64,000 nucleotides of DNA, from assembly GCA_033026295.1 (NCBI GenBank), contig CM065174.1:1477001-1541000 (forward strand). Reading direction: 5' to 3'. Position numbers and translations under genes: made by a program. Within the stretch, counting starts at the first letter, position 1, and each line of letters opens with the position of its first letter. Positions 48,480-60,065 of the stretch are shown piece by piece. Below the pieces are notes generated by a model, which did not search any database, was not told the origin of the DNA, and worked only from the letters and a program-made list of their open reading frames with translations. This stretch comes from Channa striata (taxonomy: Eukaryota > Chordata > Actinopteri > Anabantiformes > Channidae).

Positions 48480-49320
48480 AATCAATCAAACAGGAGGTCA
48501 AGAAGGCTCTCACATACAAGGAATCGGTCTTGGTGGATTCGTGCAAGAACTGTAAAGTGGGAATAAAAAAGGAGAAACATACTTCTTGGTGATATACTAT
48601 ATGCAGCACAAAGCTGTGCCCCGAGTCTTGCAATGTAAAACAGAGCTGCACTACCAGATTTGCATTCATGTGGTACATCAAGTAGTCTGTGGGGTCAGAG
48701 TCAGAGACAGTAGGAGGACCTGGGCCTTGTTAATAAGACCAACAGCAGTCAGGAGGAAGCTGCTCTCGTGGTTTTGCTCAGCCTCTAGCCACATGGGAGT
48801 CTCTCTAAAGTTTCAGCCTGAGGTGAGCGGAGTCAGCTCTCTGTACATCTTTACGGGTCCTGGGGTCACGTAGGTGACAGAGACCACCCTTTCAGCCGAG
48901 TGACGATATGTTGCAGTCTGCTCTCGTCCCGGGCAGTGGACTCGGATGTCCTCAGCAGCTTCTTTAGCAGCTGCAGGAAGTACAAGACTTCCTTTGGTGA
49001 GCCGCCTTTGTTGGGGAGCTTGGAGGTGCTGGGTGATTCTGGTGTGCAGGAAGTGGGAGGACTCCACAGTGGCCACTGGGGAGCCTTGGGTCACTAAACC
49101 AGATAAAAGTATTAGCTGGGGTCACTGGAAGGGAGACTGGTTCATTTCTGTTGTAACTGTCGATCACGCCGTCTCCCTCCGAATGTTCTCCAGGTGGGTG
49201 AAAGGTCCCAGAAACAAAATTCAAACTGTGCTGCACCAAAGACTGGGCTCGTTTGAGGTGAATGCAGGGCAGCCCACCCTGAGATGTGACTGGAACTGGC
49301 ATCACTAAATGAACGCTACT
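48480..49320. other. Probable repeat-derived segment, family not identified
   Basis: This stretch is more GC-rich than its surroundings and has long overlapping frames on both strands (plus 48946-49308, 120 codons; minus 48964-49443, 159 codons). Phrases such as 'gtctgctctcgtcccgggcagtgg' and 'ggaggtgctgggtgattctggtg' remind me of dispersed teleost LINE-derived repeats, but I cannot assign a family or a protein domain to either strand. It could instead be unique sequence. The 159-codon frame should not be taken as a gene without other evidence. Confidence 0.3.
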
Positions 49321-51188
49321 GTAGGTGAGCAAAGCGATGCAGTTCTGTGTGTATTTATGTCTCTGTGCCTCCCACATAATCCTTTTACTGTTGGGCTGGA
49401 GAGGCAGTGACACTGCATTTAGACAATATGACACTAAACCCACTGGATCATAAGAAAAAGAAATGAGCTTCTTTGAGCCCCAATGTCATTTTATCTATCT
49501 AAAATGCTCCTTCCTGTTGAATCTGTGCCGAGGGTAACAATGGTATCAAAAAACTCATTCTCAGCTTTGTCTAAAAGCAGCATTCATATAACTGTGCCCT
49601 CACACTCTCACAGCGACATTTACGCCTTGGGAAATGTCAGACTCTGCTGCAGCTGCAAGGGCTTTAACTCTCTCATAACCTCCTTGCTGTATGTTATGTT
49701 GTAAATTTCTTCTTGCTATGCTTGTCTCGGATTGTTACTTAAGTTAGTGTTGAACTATCTACGGCTCAAATACATACGATGCTGTACATATTCCCAGCGG
49801 CAGGACTAGACGCTGAGCCTGCAGGGCAGTCGGACCAGACGAGTGAGGCTGGAAGCTCACGTCCAACATGCAGCTGCATGATGCTTCTAATTCATGAACC
49901 CAGTCCTTTGACCATTAGCTGTGGATGGAGGAAGGACACAGATTTTCAAGTAAAATGTACTTCATATGCATGCAGGACAGTGTAAAAAAATGTTTTATAC
50001 CATGGCACGACTGATCGGAAGTGGATGATTCGATGATTCGCCCTCAGCTGTGCCCAGCAGAGAAAGGGGGCGTGGTTACGTGTATAATATGGTGTAGTAT
50101 TGTGTGACTGACGAACCACGATGTGCATAATAATTTTTAATCAACGAACCACCACTGAAGAAAATGTTCTGTTGTTACATCTTGAATAAATGTTTAGAAA
50201 ACAGCACGCAGTATATTTGCCTTGAAATAGTTTTGTTGTTTCAAATAGTAATTCCACATTGAGTTATGAATACAGCTAAAGTGAAAGTTTAACTACTGTA
50301 CAGTTTTTTTTGTGTTGTGTGAATTGAAGGTATTTGTGCAGAGACCAGCTGTGACGTCCTCTGTGAAACCACAAACACTGAATTAACACACAGTAACCAC
50401 CGATACAGAGCTGCTCATTATTGACAGCCCACTTTTTTTTTATTTCTGTGGATGCTTTGGTGTAAATGCAGATGTGGCTTCAGTGAAAAGTAATAACCCA
50501 TTCCACAAACAGGCGCCATGGAAACAGCAGCACCAATCTGTCATTGTCACTGTGGACTTTAAGTGGATGTGACCGGCCTTCACTTTGCATTTTTTTATCC
50601 GTTGATCTCGTAGAAGGTATTTTTCTCCGGCAGCGCTGAGGCTGGGGTGGCCATGGAATGTGTGTATGAATGGATGAATGAAAGTGTATCATGGTCGCAT
50701 GAATCAGAATCACTGGTGCTTTGTTACTGTAATACAGTGTAACTCATGAATCTCATCAAAGATTTGTTTCCATCCTGCCGGTGACAGCAGTCGATGCACT
50801 ACAAAATATTTCACTTTTGTGCAAACATCTGAACATCTTTGTAACAGTTTCCTACAGATGTGATGCTGCTGGACCTTTTAGTTGGAAACTACCAGGCAGC
50901 AACTCAGTAGCTTTGCGCTTGGTTTTGCTTTCAGTCGCTTCATTCCGTCTGTGTATGCACTGCTTGTGATTGTGCAGGTTATCTCAGTGCTGGCGAGATT
51001 TTGGGGCTTCGGTTCTCTGCTGGTTGATTGACAGCTGGCTTCCCTGGGTTTGCACTGAGAACAACTTTTCGAGCTTTTTATTTCACAATGTGTGAGTTTT
51101 AACTGCGGTTACTTTGGGTTTACCACGACCAGCTAACATCAGCATTAAACATTTAGACGGCTTGTTCTGTCCCGGGTTTACATTTGTT
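49321..51188. other. Noncoding DNA
   Basis: No gene, RNA gene or repeat is supported here apart from short poly-T runs (about 50305 and 50433). Frames are all under 80 codons with no recognised domain. Confidence 0.5.
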
Positions 51189-51337
51189 GGGGCGACTGTG
51201 GAGCAGTTGTCCACCCATCCCAAGGTTGTTGGTTCATTTCCCCGTCGCTGTTTGGACGGGTTAATGAGAAGCAGCGTAAAGTGCTTTGGTACCGATAAAG
51301 GTAGAACGGCTCTATAGAAGTACAGACCATTTACCGT
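51189..51337 (+). mobile_element. Internally deleted tRNA-derived SINE
   Basis: It starts with ggggcgactgtggagcag and has a B-box-like gttggttcatttcc about 45 bases on, the same head family as the minus-strand SINE at 2276-2453. It ends with 'gtaaagtgctttggtaccgataaaggtagaa' and 'ctatagaagtacagaccatttacc', which matches the conserved 3' tail of this SINE class from memory. Head and tail are joined with most of the body missing, giving about 149 bases. The tail is thought to be recognised by a partner LINE. Noncoding. Confidence 0.78.
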
Positions 51338-51719
51338 TTGTTGTGTTTCACACATTGGGTGAAACTGACATTACCAATTAACCAATAAATAATCCTAAAT
51401 AGCACTTAATTCTACTCTAATTGAGTTTCCCTCATTATTCCTGTATTCCCACTTTCTAGTAAATCATTTCAGGATGATTATTGTACTTTTACTCCACCAT
51501 GTTTTCATTCATAACCTTTGTTGCTTTTCAGAATCAGAATCAGGTTTTGTTTTCAGAATCATCGCTTTACTGATTCCCTCAGCACTGCATTACTGTCAAA
51601 TATGATCATCAAAATAGTGAATATGGCCATTAAAATCAGCTTCATTGATACCAGCTGCAAAATTAAAGTGACAAACACGTTAATTAATCAATAATCCTGT
51701 AAAATCGTATTCACAGGTT

Positions 51720-52190
51720 CTGCAGAATCTTTTACTGCTTTTACGTTTGGTATTTGTCGTAACTCTTTGAATGCAGGACTTCTTGTGACCTATTTCTGAA
51801 CTCTGAGGAGCCTTTGTGTCCTCACACGTGTAATTTTGGCCCTTTTTTCACGACATAATTGCTCCTAATCTACCAAATTGTTGGTTGTCTGCCGTGGACA
51901 TCCTTTCATTCATATTTCAGTCTGGAGACTTGGGAGGCCATTGTAAAACATCTACCTTATTCTGGTGAAACCATTCCTGGGTTGTAATTTGCTCTGTGCT
52001 TTGGATCATTGTTTCGTTGAAGGATCCACTGCCTCTTCATTTTTAGGCTTTAAAATTGTTTGACAGTGAGCTGCGTTCACTCTTCCTTCCCTTTATGCAG
52101 AGCTGCAGTGCCTGATGGGAACATACGCTCTCAAATCATCAGTGACTTTCCTCCATGATTGACTGTTCCTTTCCTCAACGACAGGAGCAG
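51720..52190 (-). mobile_element. Tc1/mariner transposase fossil
   Basis: There is no long open frame, but minus-strand translation across frames gives consecutive blocks of a Tc1/mariner (DD34E-type) transposase: GTVNHGGKSLM and MFPSGTAAL (near 52110-52170), a diverged second-catalytic-D region, TQEWFHQNKVDVLQWPPKSPD (around 51920-51985, the conserved WPPxSPDxN block being 51920-51940), then LEQLCREKRAKI-like sequence (near 51830-51865). Family role: cut-and-paste movement between terminal inverted repeats at TA sites. A stop follows SPD directly where the family has LNPIE, so the last catalytic residue region is damaged, and at least one frameshift is present. Terminal repeats were not found. 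Confidence 0.85.
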
Positions 52191-55100
52191 ATGATGATGA
52201 TGCATTTGCACTGAATGTGCGTCATTGTTATTAATATGTTGGTGAAAAAACGAAATCAGTTTTTCGTCTTTTTGCCAACGGGATATAAACTTTTTCACTC
52301 AACATTGTCAAAAATACCAAAGGTGTCAGTTTGGCATTAGGAAAGACTTTCAAAAGTCTGATTCCTGTTGGTGTGGACCGAATGTAAATGTAAATGTAGG
52401 GAGATGCTCCCGATGTGTCTGCACAGCTGTGAACTGCAGTTAAGCATTTGTCAAGGACGACTGAGCACAATGAAGACGGGCTGAGCATGAAGAACACACA
52501 CGTGCAAACTAGTTTTTATGTGAGCTGACGTTTGCCTCAGCAATCATTTTAAAACAAGCATCCACCTGCACAGACATTTTACAGAGTTTGTGTAAATATG
52601 CAGATATTTAAAGTTTGTTTTTAAATATCATCTTCTTTTGTCCTTTCAGTGATGTGGCTCTGTTAGAAAAATGTCATTTTACTTTTTAAAAATACCAGCA
52701 TGTATGTAATGAATTTTTTTCCATTAATATTTTAGTTTTAACGGCCTTTAAAACGTGGGTTTAAAATGAATTTCTAGTTGCCACTGCTCAACCTTTTTGC
52801 CACCGCTCTTTCTAAACTACTGCAAACTATTTTCTAACCGCAGAAACAAAGTTCTTTTGCAGTATGAAAGTAGCAATGGTTTGAGTGATTGTAAAAGGTC
52901 TATATTTCTATTTCTTCATTTTTGTTGTTGATGTGTATTTGCACCATCTAAGAGTTGTGGATTCATTTTGTGGGACTTGACTGTCTTAACAAGTGACTGC
53001 AAAAAAAAGTAAAATACTCTGAATTTCAGTGGAGGCTTGGAGCCACCAGTGAATCGGCCTCCAGGCCATTTCTCAGCGGCGGGTCTCGGTCTCTGGTTGC
53101 TGCAGCGTCTTTGTCCCGATCATTGTCACTACGGCCTCGCCTCCTCCACAGACCTTGGCTGAACGGTCGGGTTGTTCAGGACGATCAGGGCCGGCAGAAC
53201 CGGCCTGTTAGGAACAACAAACCCACTGAGGCCCCGACCTCGGGAAAGTCTGTCCACCTGTTGGCCACCGTCTTCTCTCCATCTCAATCTTTCTCGTGAA
53301 GTCGAAGAGGTCCTGTAGAAGGAGGAACTTTCTTCTTTGTCACTCTAAACTAGTTAGATCTTTGCTTTATGCTTTTATTTTATTGTCCACTTCAGCACAA
53401 ATACATGAACAATCATCACTGATTCAGAGAATTTACTTGAGAAAGGAAGAGGACAGGCTGGTTTTTAGTGCTTTGCTTGCTGCCGGCCTTGTATTTACCT
53501 CTTTCCACATCCAAACTAACTACAGTAAGTGTGTAATTAGCCCAGGGATGCTGAAACATTTGCACAGAGAATGACTGTGGAATTAATCCGCTGCTGGAAA
53601 TAGTTCCTGTTTGCCAAAAACTCAGAAACTCTTGAGATTATTTTAAAAAGTAAAACAAAGCTTATTAGTCAACATCAGTCGGCTTGAAAATGTGAATCTG
53701 GGAGTGAGAAACGGCTGTGGCCTCTGTTTATGTCACCTTCTCTCTGCGGTATTGTGCTGAGGACAGGAAGTGATGTTTCTCGCTCATTTCTGTCTTCATG
53801 TTGTTCTTCTGTGTCTCGTCTTGTTTCCCTCCATCTCCTCGTGTGATTTTTCTGAGCCCGTCTACTCTCTCGCCATGATCTCGTTTCCCCTGCTGCCGGA
53901 GAACACGTTTCTTTTGCTCTGTAGAACAGGAAGCAAACGGCCGGGCACTGATTTCGCCTTTTGTTTGTGTCTGCAGGATCTGATGCGGTTTGTGTGGGGT
54001 GACGAGCACAGATACTACAGTAAACAACCCCAACACAAGGATTTATGGGGGGAAGGACAGAGATGATATGTGAGAGCCAGTGGATGTTATGCTTTTTGTT
54101 GCTTAAATCCAGAATTATGGTAATCAGCTTATGGTCTGGTCCATAATGTGCATGTATATTTATGTATTTATGTGTTTCAGAGCTGCTGACTCTGACGTAA
54201 AAATGCATTTTGAGTCACTTTAAGAACCAGCATTGTGCAGTCAGCAATGTGCAGGTTAAGCAGACATCTCGACATTGAGATTTAAAACAGGACTAAACTG
54301 AATTTATTATCCTTTATTTCTTTTAAGAAGAATTTTGGTTGCACTTTAATATGCGAGCAAAAGCAGGCTGGACAAAGATAACAAATACCGCTCAGTATCA
54401 CAAATCCTCTAAAGTTTCAACAAAATCTGATCATTCACACCTTTGTGGAGGGGGGTGGGCGGTATGTGGTTGCAAAGATGGCAGAACTTTAGCAGGAAGT
54501 CATTTTTGAACCTCGAGACAAAGATGGTGAGAGTCGGACAGTGAGAAAGTCAACAGTCTCTAAAAACTTTTGCAAGGTGAAAACTTTTTGTGTGTGATCT
54601 TTGTCTGCAGCCAGGTGCTTCTCAGATAGCCCGCACCCTCGACATCTTAAAGACTGGCTAATGACATTCAGCCTTTTCAATATTTGTTTGAACTGGTGAC
54701 GAAGAACCTTTAAAATATTTAATGACTTTCCAGCGAGCGCCAGAAAAGACATTTCAAGCTGATTAAAAGAAGCCAACAGGAGTCGAGCATTTGATTCTCC
54801 GTGCTCTCAGTAAGTACCATGAAGACTCGTGGTTGGAAATCCAAAGCAGATCATCAGATGATTCCTCATTCCTCATCAGACGAGGAGGTGATGAGGAGCA
54901 GGTGCAGGAGCGTGTGTTCATGCTTCCATCCTGGCAGAGTTTTGGCCGTCCACTTTGTTCCGTGATGTTGTAGAAGGGAACTTGGAGCTGAATTCCAAGA
55001 AAGAAAACACAGAAATGTCAGCGAACCCAGTGTTCAGTCCCACACGCAGCGTTGACAAGGTGAGGTGGAAGCTTTTTGGGGGAGGCTCGCTCCACTGACC

Positions 55101-55993
55101 AATCAAGGATTTTACCAGCAACTCATAGCAGGAGCAGAACAGTTTAGTACTTGTATCAGAGCTGTATTGGAACCTTCATACTTTTTATCTAAAGTTTCTC
55201 CAATAATGACAAATATCATGCACTGGAATATAATTTGACATAATAGGTGAGTTAATTGGTGACTTGCCATCCCATGTCAGGGGCAGCATTGTTCGTGCCC
55301 GGCGACCCGAGCTGCAGCAGCAGCAGCTTCTGTTGATGCTTTGGAGCCTCGTCAGCAGCCAATCAGACGGAGTCTGACAAACAAAGCAGCGGCACTGATA
55401 CAGTGAAAGCGCCGCACAACAAAGACGCTCCGTTTCCCTTTCTGCGTCTCTCACTCACTCTCTTTGTCCTCCTGTTGTCCTGTCTGTCATCGCCCCCTTC
55501 CTCCTCCTCATCCTCTTTCTCCTCCTTTCTGCCGCAGCTTCTTATTGACATGGTAATCCTCTTGTCAACAGCGAACGATTGCCTGTGTTTGGAGAAGCAG
55601 CAATAAGCTGTTTGTGTGTGAGCAGACGTGCTTATCTGTGTCAGGCGTGTGTGTGCACGGATGCGGTGCGTCGTTTTGTGTGTTGTGTGTTCAGTTCAGT
55701 CCTTTTACCTGCTCTTATGTTTGTGCGTGTAAGTGTTGAGACCTCAATAAAAGCCTGTATCAGTCCGTTTACACCTGAGCAGCTTCTGTATCCGTTTCAA
55801 CAAGCTTTATTGTCACGACAATGTCGCCTAATTGTGTAAGAATGGAGGTCGCACACAAACGGGAGACACGCTACGTGTTGGTGAACCGCAGTCAAATCAT
55901 CTTGCGAAGCTCTTCGTCCATTCACCCACACAAAACATCACACAATCACCAGCCACAGTAATTACAGCCACTATTGTTTCTTTGCTTTCCCAG

Positions 55994-55995
<2 letters not shown>
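52191..55995. other. Noncoding DNA
   Basis: No gene could be supported. A 98-codon plus frame at 53770-54066 begins with a hydrophobic, signal-peptide-like stretch and contains a splice-acceptor-like tract (tttgtttgtgtctgcag) in its middle, but overlapping frames of 177 and 102 codons run on the other strand and none has a recognised domain. A CAG run lies near 55312-55327, and a pyrimidine-rich patch at 55430-55530. Confidence 0.45.

Positions 55996-56074
<79 letters not shown>
55996..56074 (+). repeat. (TG)n microsatellite, 79 bases
   Basis: Uninterrupted TG run of about 39 units; the second longest simple repeat here. It is responsible for CVCV peptides in the forward frames. Confidence 0.97.
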
Positions 56075-56075
<1 letters not shown>

Positions 56076-56346
56076 GTGTTTGGCTGCTGGTTTAAACTAC
56101 ATAGTGTTGTTCAGTAGTTGGGATTTGGTTCACATCACTTCTCATACCTCTGCTGATGAAGGAATATTGTGTTTTATTAGGATCCCTTCATTGTCCTTCT
56201 CTTCCCTACAGTCCGTTTAACTGCCCGTTGTCTTTGCCGAGGAGTCTTTGTCCTGTACACTGGGTGTTACGTGCTGACGCTTTGCGATCGTGTTTGCGTG
56301 GGTCACACTGAGCTTTCAAACCTCAGCGCTTCAACAGCTGATGGGC

Positions 56347-56410
56347 AGGGTGGCGTCGGCTCAACAAGACCCAGGAGACCAGCGTTCGACTCTAGTGGGA
56401 GCTGTTGTGC
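56347..56410 (+). mobile_element. Possible SINE head
   Basis: agggtggcgtcggctcaacaa followed by caggagaccagcgttcgactctagtggg has a B-box-like GCGTTCGACTCTA in the right place for a tRNA-derived head, and 'ggagacc..gttcgactc' is a combination I remember from teleost SINEs. No convincing A box or 3' tail; low confidence. Confidence 0.35.
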
Positions 56411-56959
56411 GCTGTAATGATGGTTTGCTATGGTGCCGTTGTTACTGCCTGTAGTGTTTTGTGTTTGTGTAACTTTACCGAACCCGGAAGTTTTTGTGCA
56501 TGATCCTGACGGTTGTTCCTTCTTAATCCAACCGTAAGCTGAAGTTGTTTTCTCGAACCTTTTTTGTGTGTATATAAATTAATTCCCGTGGCATCAAGAG
56601 CCCCCGTGGCGGCGTTGTTGGCAGGGCGTCAAAATGGTGGCGCACCCAGAGCATCCAGTAGTAACACCAAAGGGTACCGGTGGCGTTAACATGGATATGA
56701 TGCACCAGAGAGCTCCATGAGAACGTGTTCGTTACCTGATTGGTGATGACAGGCAGACAGACAGACACGTAAGTGAAATTAAAAAAACATTTTCATCTGA
56801 CTGTTATGAAACTGCTGCATCCGAGAATGGCGCCCAGAAAAAAACCTGTCCACACTTCCTTAAACTAGATCCAAGACTAATCGCAACATGCCGCAAGAAC
56901 TTTTCTTAGTCCATAACTGATTGTGGTTTTTCAGATTAAAAAGATCCATAATTCTCCCT

Positions 56960-56960
<1 letters not shown>

Positions 56961-57000
<40 letters not shown>
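56961..57000 (+). repeat. (CA)20 microsatellite
   Basis: Uninterrupted CA run of 40 bases. Confidence 0.95.
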
Positions 57001-57001
<1 letters not shown>

Positions 57002-57665
57002 CTGACTTCTCTTTTCCCTATTTCTTTGCACATTTGCTGATGTTTCTCTCCAACAAACGTCACCATAACTAACATCATTTCAGAGGTTCTCACACCTTTA
57101 TTCAAATTGTTGCTCGAACAATCTTTCCTCCCAGCTCTTTCTCTAATCCCTTCTGTTGCTGCTTTTTCCTTGTGTGTAATACTGACACGTTCATTTACAG
57201 CTGCAGTTTTCTTGGAATAACAACAACATACTTAAAAATATCTCTGCTGTTTGATGTAAACTCTGAATATTTGAGAGAATTACACGGTTAGTTTCTTTAT
57301 GAGGCGAGGAAATGAGAAAGATGCAACGTCACTGAGCTGGAAACAAACCTGTACCTCGTTTCATCTACTGTAGCAGCACTGATTTACTTAATCAACAGAC
57401 GTGTGAATCTGTGGCAGGGAGGTAAAAAGTGAATGTGATTTCTCCTGTCATCGAGTCGTTGTAACATCCTTTCTTTTTAATTTCGCATGTATGTGCGTGT
57501 TATGGTATTTTAGTAACACACACACACGCTGACATTAGCGCAGAGATCACGTTCACTGCAGTGAGCTGATTGATGCCTCAAATGTCGGCCTTATTTCCAC
57601 GGTGTTGGCTTCATTCATGGATTATGTAAAATTATTCAAGAGTGACTCCAAACAACAGTCTCGCT

Positions 57666-57667
<2 letters not shown>

Positions 57668-57698
<31 letters not shown>
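57668..57698 (+). repeat. (CA)15 microsatellite
   Basis: CA run of 31 bases, preceded by a short TCTC segment. Confidence 0.93.
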
Positions 57699-57700
<2 letters not shown>

Positions 57701-58620
57701 CTGTATAAACAGCAGCAGCACTAAACTTGTAAAACTATTTAAATTCTGTCTTCCCAGCCACATGCACGTGAATTGATTCACACACACCTACAGGAATAAA
57801 TGTAGAAAAGAGTCTGATTACAAGCTGCGCCAACACCCAGGTCGTTAATGCAGAACACACACAGTCATGTGACCTGAGTTCTGCTCCCGTCACTCGGAGA
57901 CCAGATGCAGGGATCCGACTGACGACTGCGATGAAACACCCGCTAACACACACACACTTTGGAGGCAGAGCACAATTTTCACAACCCCCTCGGGTCACCT
58001 CCGCAACACTCGGAAATCTTTCCAATAAGCCTTTCAGCCAAGCCGTTAGTTCACGAGGCAAACTGAGGGCAAACGAGCGCTGCCTGTGGTTGGAAGGTGT
58101 GTGTCTGTGCGCGTCCCGTCCTCGACGCCTGAGTCTCTGATGGTGACGGTGGCGGAGCAGTTTCTGCTAAGGTTCTTTTTTTTATCAGCGAGCTTTAGAT
58201 ACGGTTGTTCCAGGGATACAGTTCGACACATTTTACATTGTGATGTGGTGTTAAAATTGTCATATGCACCAGCAAAACACATTTTAGAGATGCTAATATT
58301 GATTTGTACCTCGTACTTCAGGACTGTAAACTCAGACGCAAGCTCTTGTTTGTGCTGTTACACAGCAATGAATCGATCTGGAACCGGAGAGATGCCTCAG
58401 TCACGGCCAACACTTGACCTGTCACAGGAGGAAAACACGGGTGTCACCAGTCACATTAACCACGTCTCATTCAAGACCAACTGTTAAACGTCATTTATTC
58501 TATTAATTACATATATTCTTTTCCTTCTGCTACATCTAACTGACTGGGCAGGGGACCAACGTTTGCGTGTGTTTTTCTTCACGTTCCCATATGAAGTCCA
58601 CCCTGTTCCTATACAACTAA

Positions 58621-58878
58621 AATGCAAACGTGATTATGTTTTGGTCGGGAATGTGATGACATAATCATGATGTTCCAATGCAACATATTTTTGGAACGAG
58701 GAAAAAGGGAAAGTGATGGTGGTCAGAAAACAAAACAGGGTATTTTGGTGGATGGAAATATGTATGTGTCTTAACATTTAGATATGTTCGTAACCAACGT
58801 ATTTGCAACTCTGCAGATTTTTTACACTTCAACATATTTTCATTATGTTGAAATAATGAAAACATAATCACGTTGCAC
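58621..58878. repeat. Palindrome-rich foldback-like element
   Basis: Two ends are inverted copies: tgcaaacgtgattatgtttt (58623-58642) and its reverse complement with one base missing (aaaacataatcacgttgca, 58859-58877), an inverted repeat of about 19 bases enclosing some 215 bases. Inside, the left end can fold on itself (TGATTATG 58631-58638 with CATAATCA 58660-58667), and the right end has two competing perfect stems: TTTTCATTAT/ATAATGAAAA (58837-58846 and 58853-58862) and CAACATA/TATGTTG (58830-58836 and 58844-58850). A partial relative lies at 7442-7499. The layout fits a small non-autonomous (MITE or foldback-like) element; no target-site duplication was seen. Confidence 0.55.
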
Positions 58879-59819
58879 AAGTTTCACACATGTAACACAC
58901 AGCGCGAGATCGTCCGGGTTGGAAGCGCTGTCACGTCGATTTCAGGGAGGGTCAGCAGGCACCGGCTGCTCCCAGCATGAAGGCAGGATCATCTCGAGCG
59001 TCTCGGTCACACAGTGGATGAGTTTTACTGTTTAAGATTTGGAAACAGTCGCCATCATTCAGACACTTAGCGCTGATATGTCACATGAGATATAAGACGG
59101 GCTGTAGTTGAACGGCAAGTTCAGCTGCTTTTTACTCTCAGCCAAGCAAAGATTGTTTGTAGCCACTCAGACTGAGCTGCTGTGCCCGTCCTCATGGGCT
59201 TGAGCGGCGGCTTCCTGTGGCGGCCTGTATGTCGGCCGTCTCTCCAAACTTTGCACTTTAGCCAGTTGGCCGACGCCAGTATCCGAAGCAGTGACACACA
59301 AACACGCTTTCCTGCCCTCGGCTCTCCCCGTGCTGAATTTCGAGAGGACACGGCTGTGTGGGTTCTGCGTTCTGTCTCTTCTGTTCTCCTTGTTGGACGT
59401 TGTATTGTCTGTGTCTTTGTGGTACTGCTGGGGACAGTGAAGTCGTTCTGAAGGCGTTTCTGTCTTCCTACCCGCTTCTCTTGAGCCACAGCTGCCTCCT
59501 TCCAGAGCAGCTGTATCGTCTAGAATTACTACATTGCCCCATTACACTTATAAGAAATGATCTCCTAATGTCAGTCAGAGCGCGGCAACAAGTTCTTGTA
59601 GCAAAAAGCAAAGTGCAGATTGCCTCTTTAAGATACTGTTCTGTGTAATGTGCTGGCACTAAATCCGAACTACTGATCCATCATAACACTCTTAAAGATT
59701 AGGTATTGAGTGGAAATATAATTTTATTACATAACAGAAAATAAAACCTCCCAGTGTGTGAAGATGACAAAAAGCCATCACACTGCTTATGTTTTTGTGC
59801 TGAATTGAGGCTTCATGGC

Positions 59820-60065
59820 TCAGTTGAGGTAGGAGAGCATCTCTAATTGATATCAGTGAACTATCACCATCTCTGACTTTAACTCAGTCTGATTGAGTCG
59901 ATAGCTGGCGGTGATAATGGTATTCCTGTTTATTCAGGAGATGAGCAGTTCCCAGGGGAGCCTGGGAAATGCAAATGGTGTGATAATGTCACCAGAGGGG
60001 TCCTGGAGCCTGCGGAGATTACGCACCATCATTAGAGAGCCAGCAATATTACTTTCCCTTTCACT
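59820..60065. promoter_or_regulatory. Candidate conserved noncoding (enhancer-like) element
   Basis: This 245-base stretch has even base composition, no simple repeat or transposon signature, and a cluster of homeodomain-type words: tctaattgatatc (59841-59853), a perfect POU octamer ATGCAAAT (59969-59976) and tgataatg words (59910-59917, 59981-59988). That pattern is typical of vertebrate developmental enhancers in gene-poor DNA, but conservation cannot be judged from one sequence. Speculative. Confidence 0.25.

Noticed and set aside
53770..54066. 98-codon frame with signal-peptide-like start as a small secreted protein
   Set aside because: The opposite strand has a longer frame over the same bases, the later half looks intron-like with an acceptor tract, and no family is recognised.
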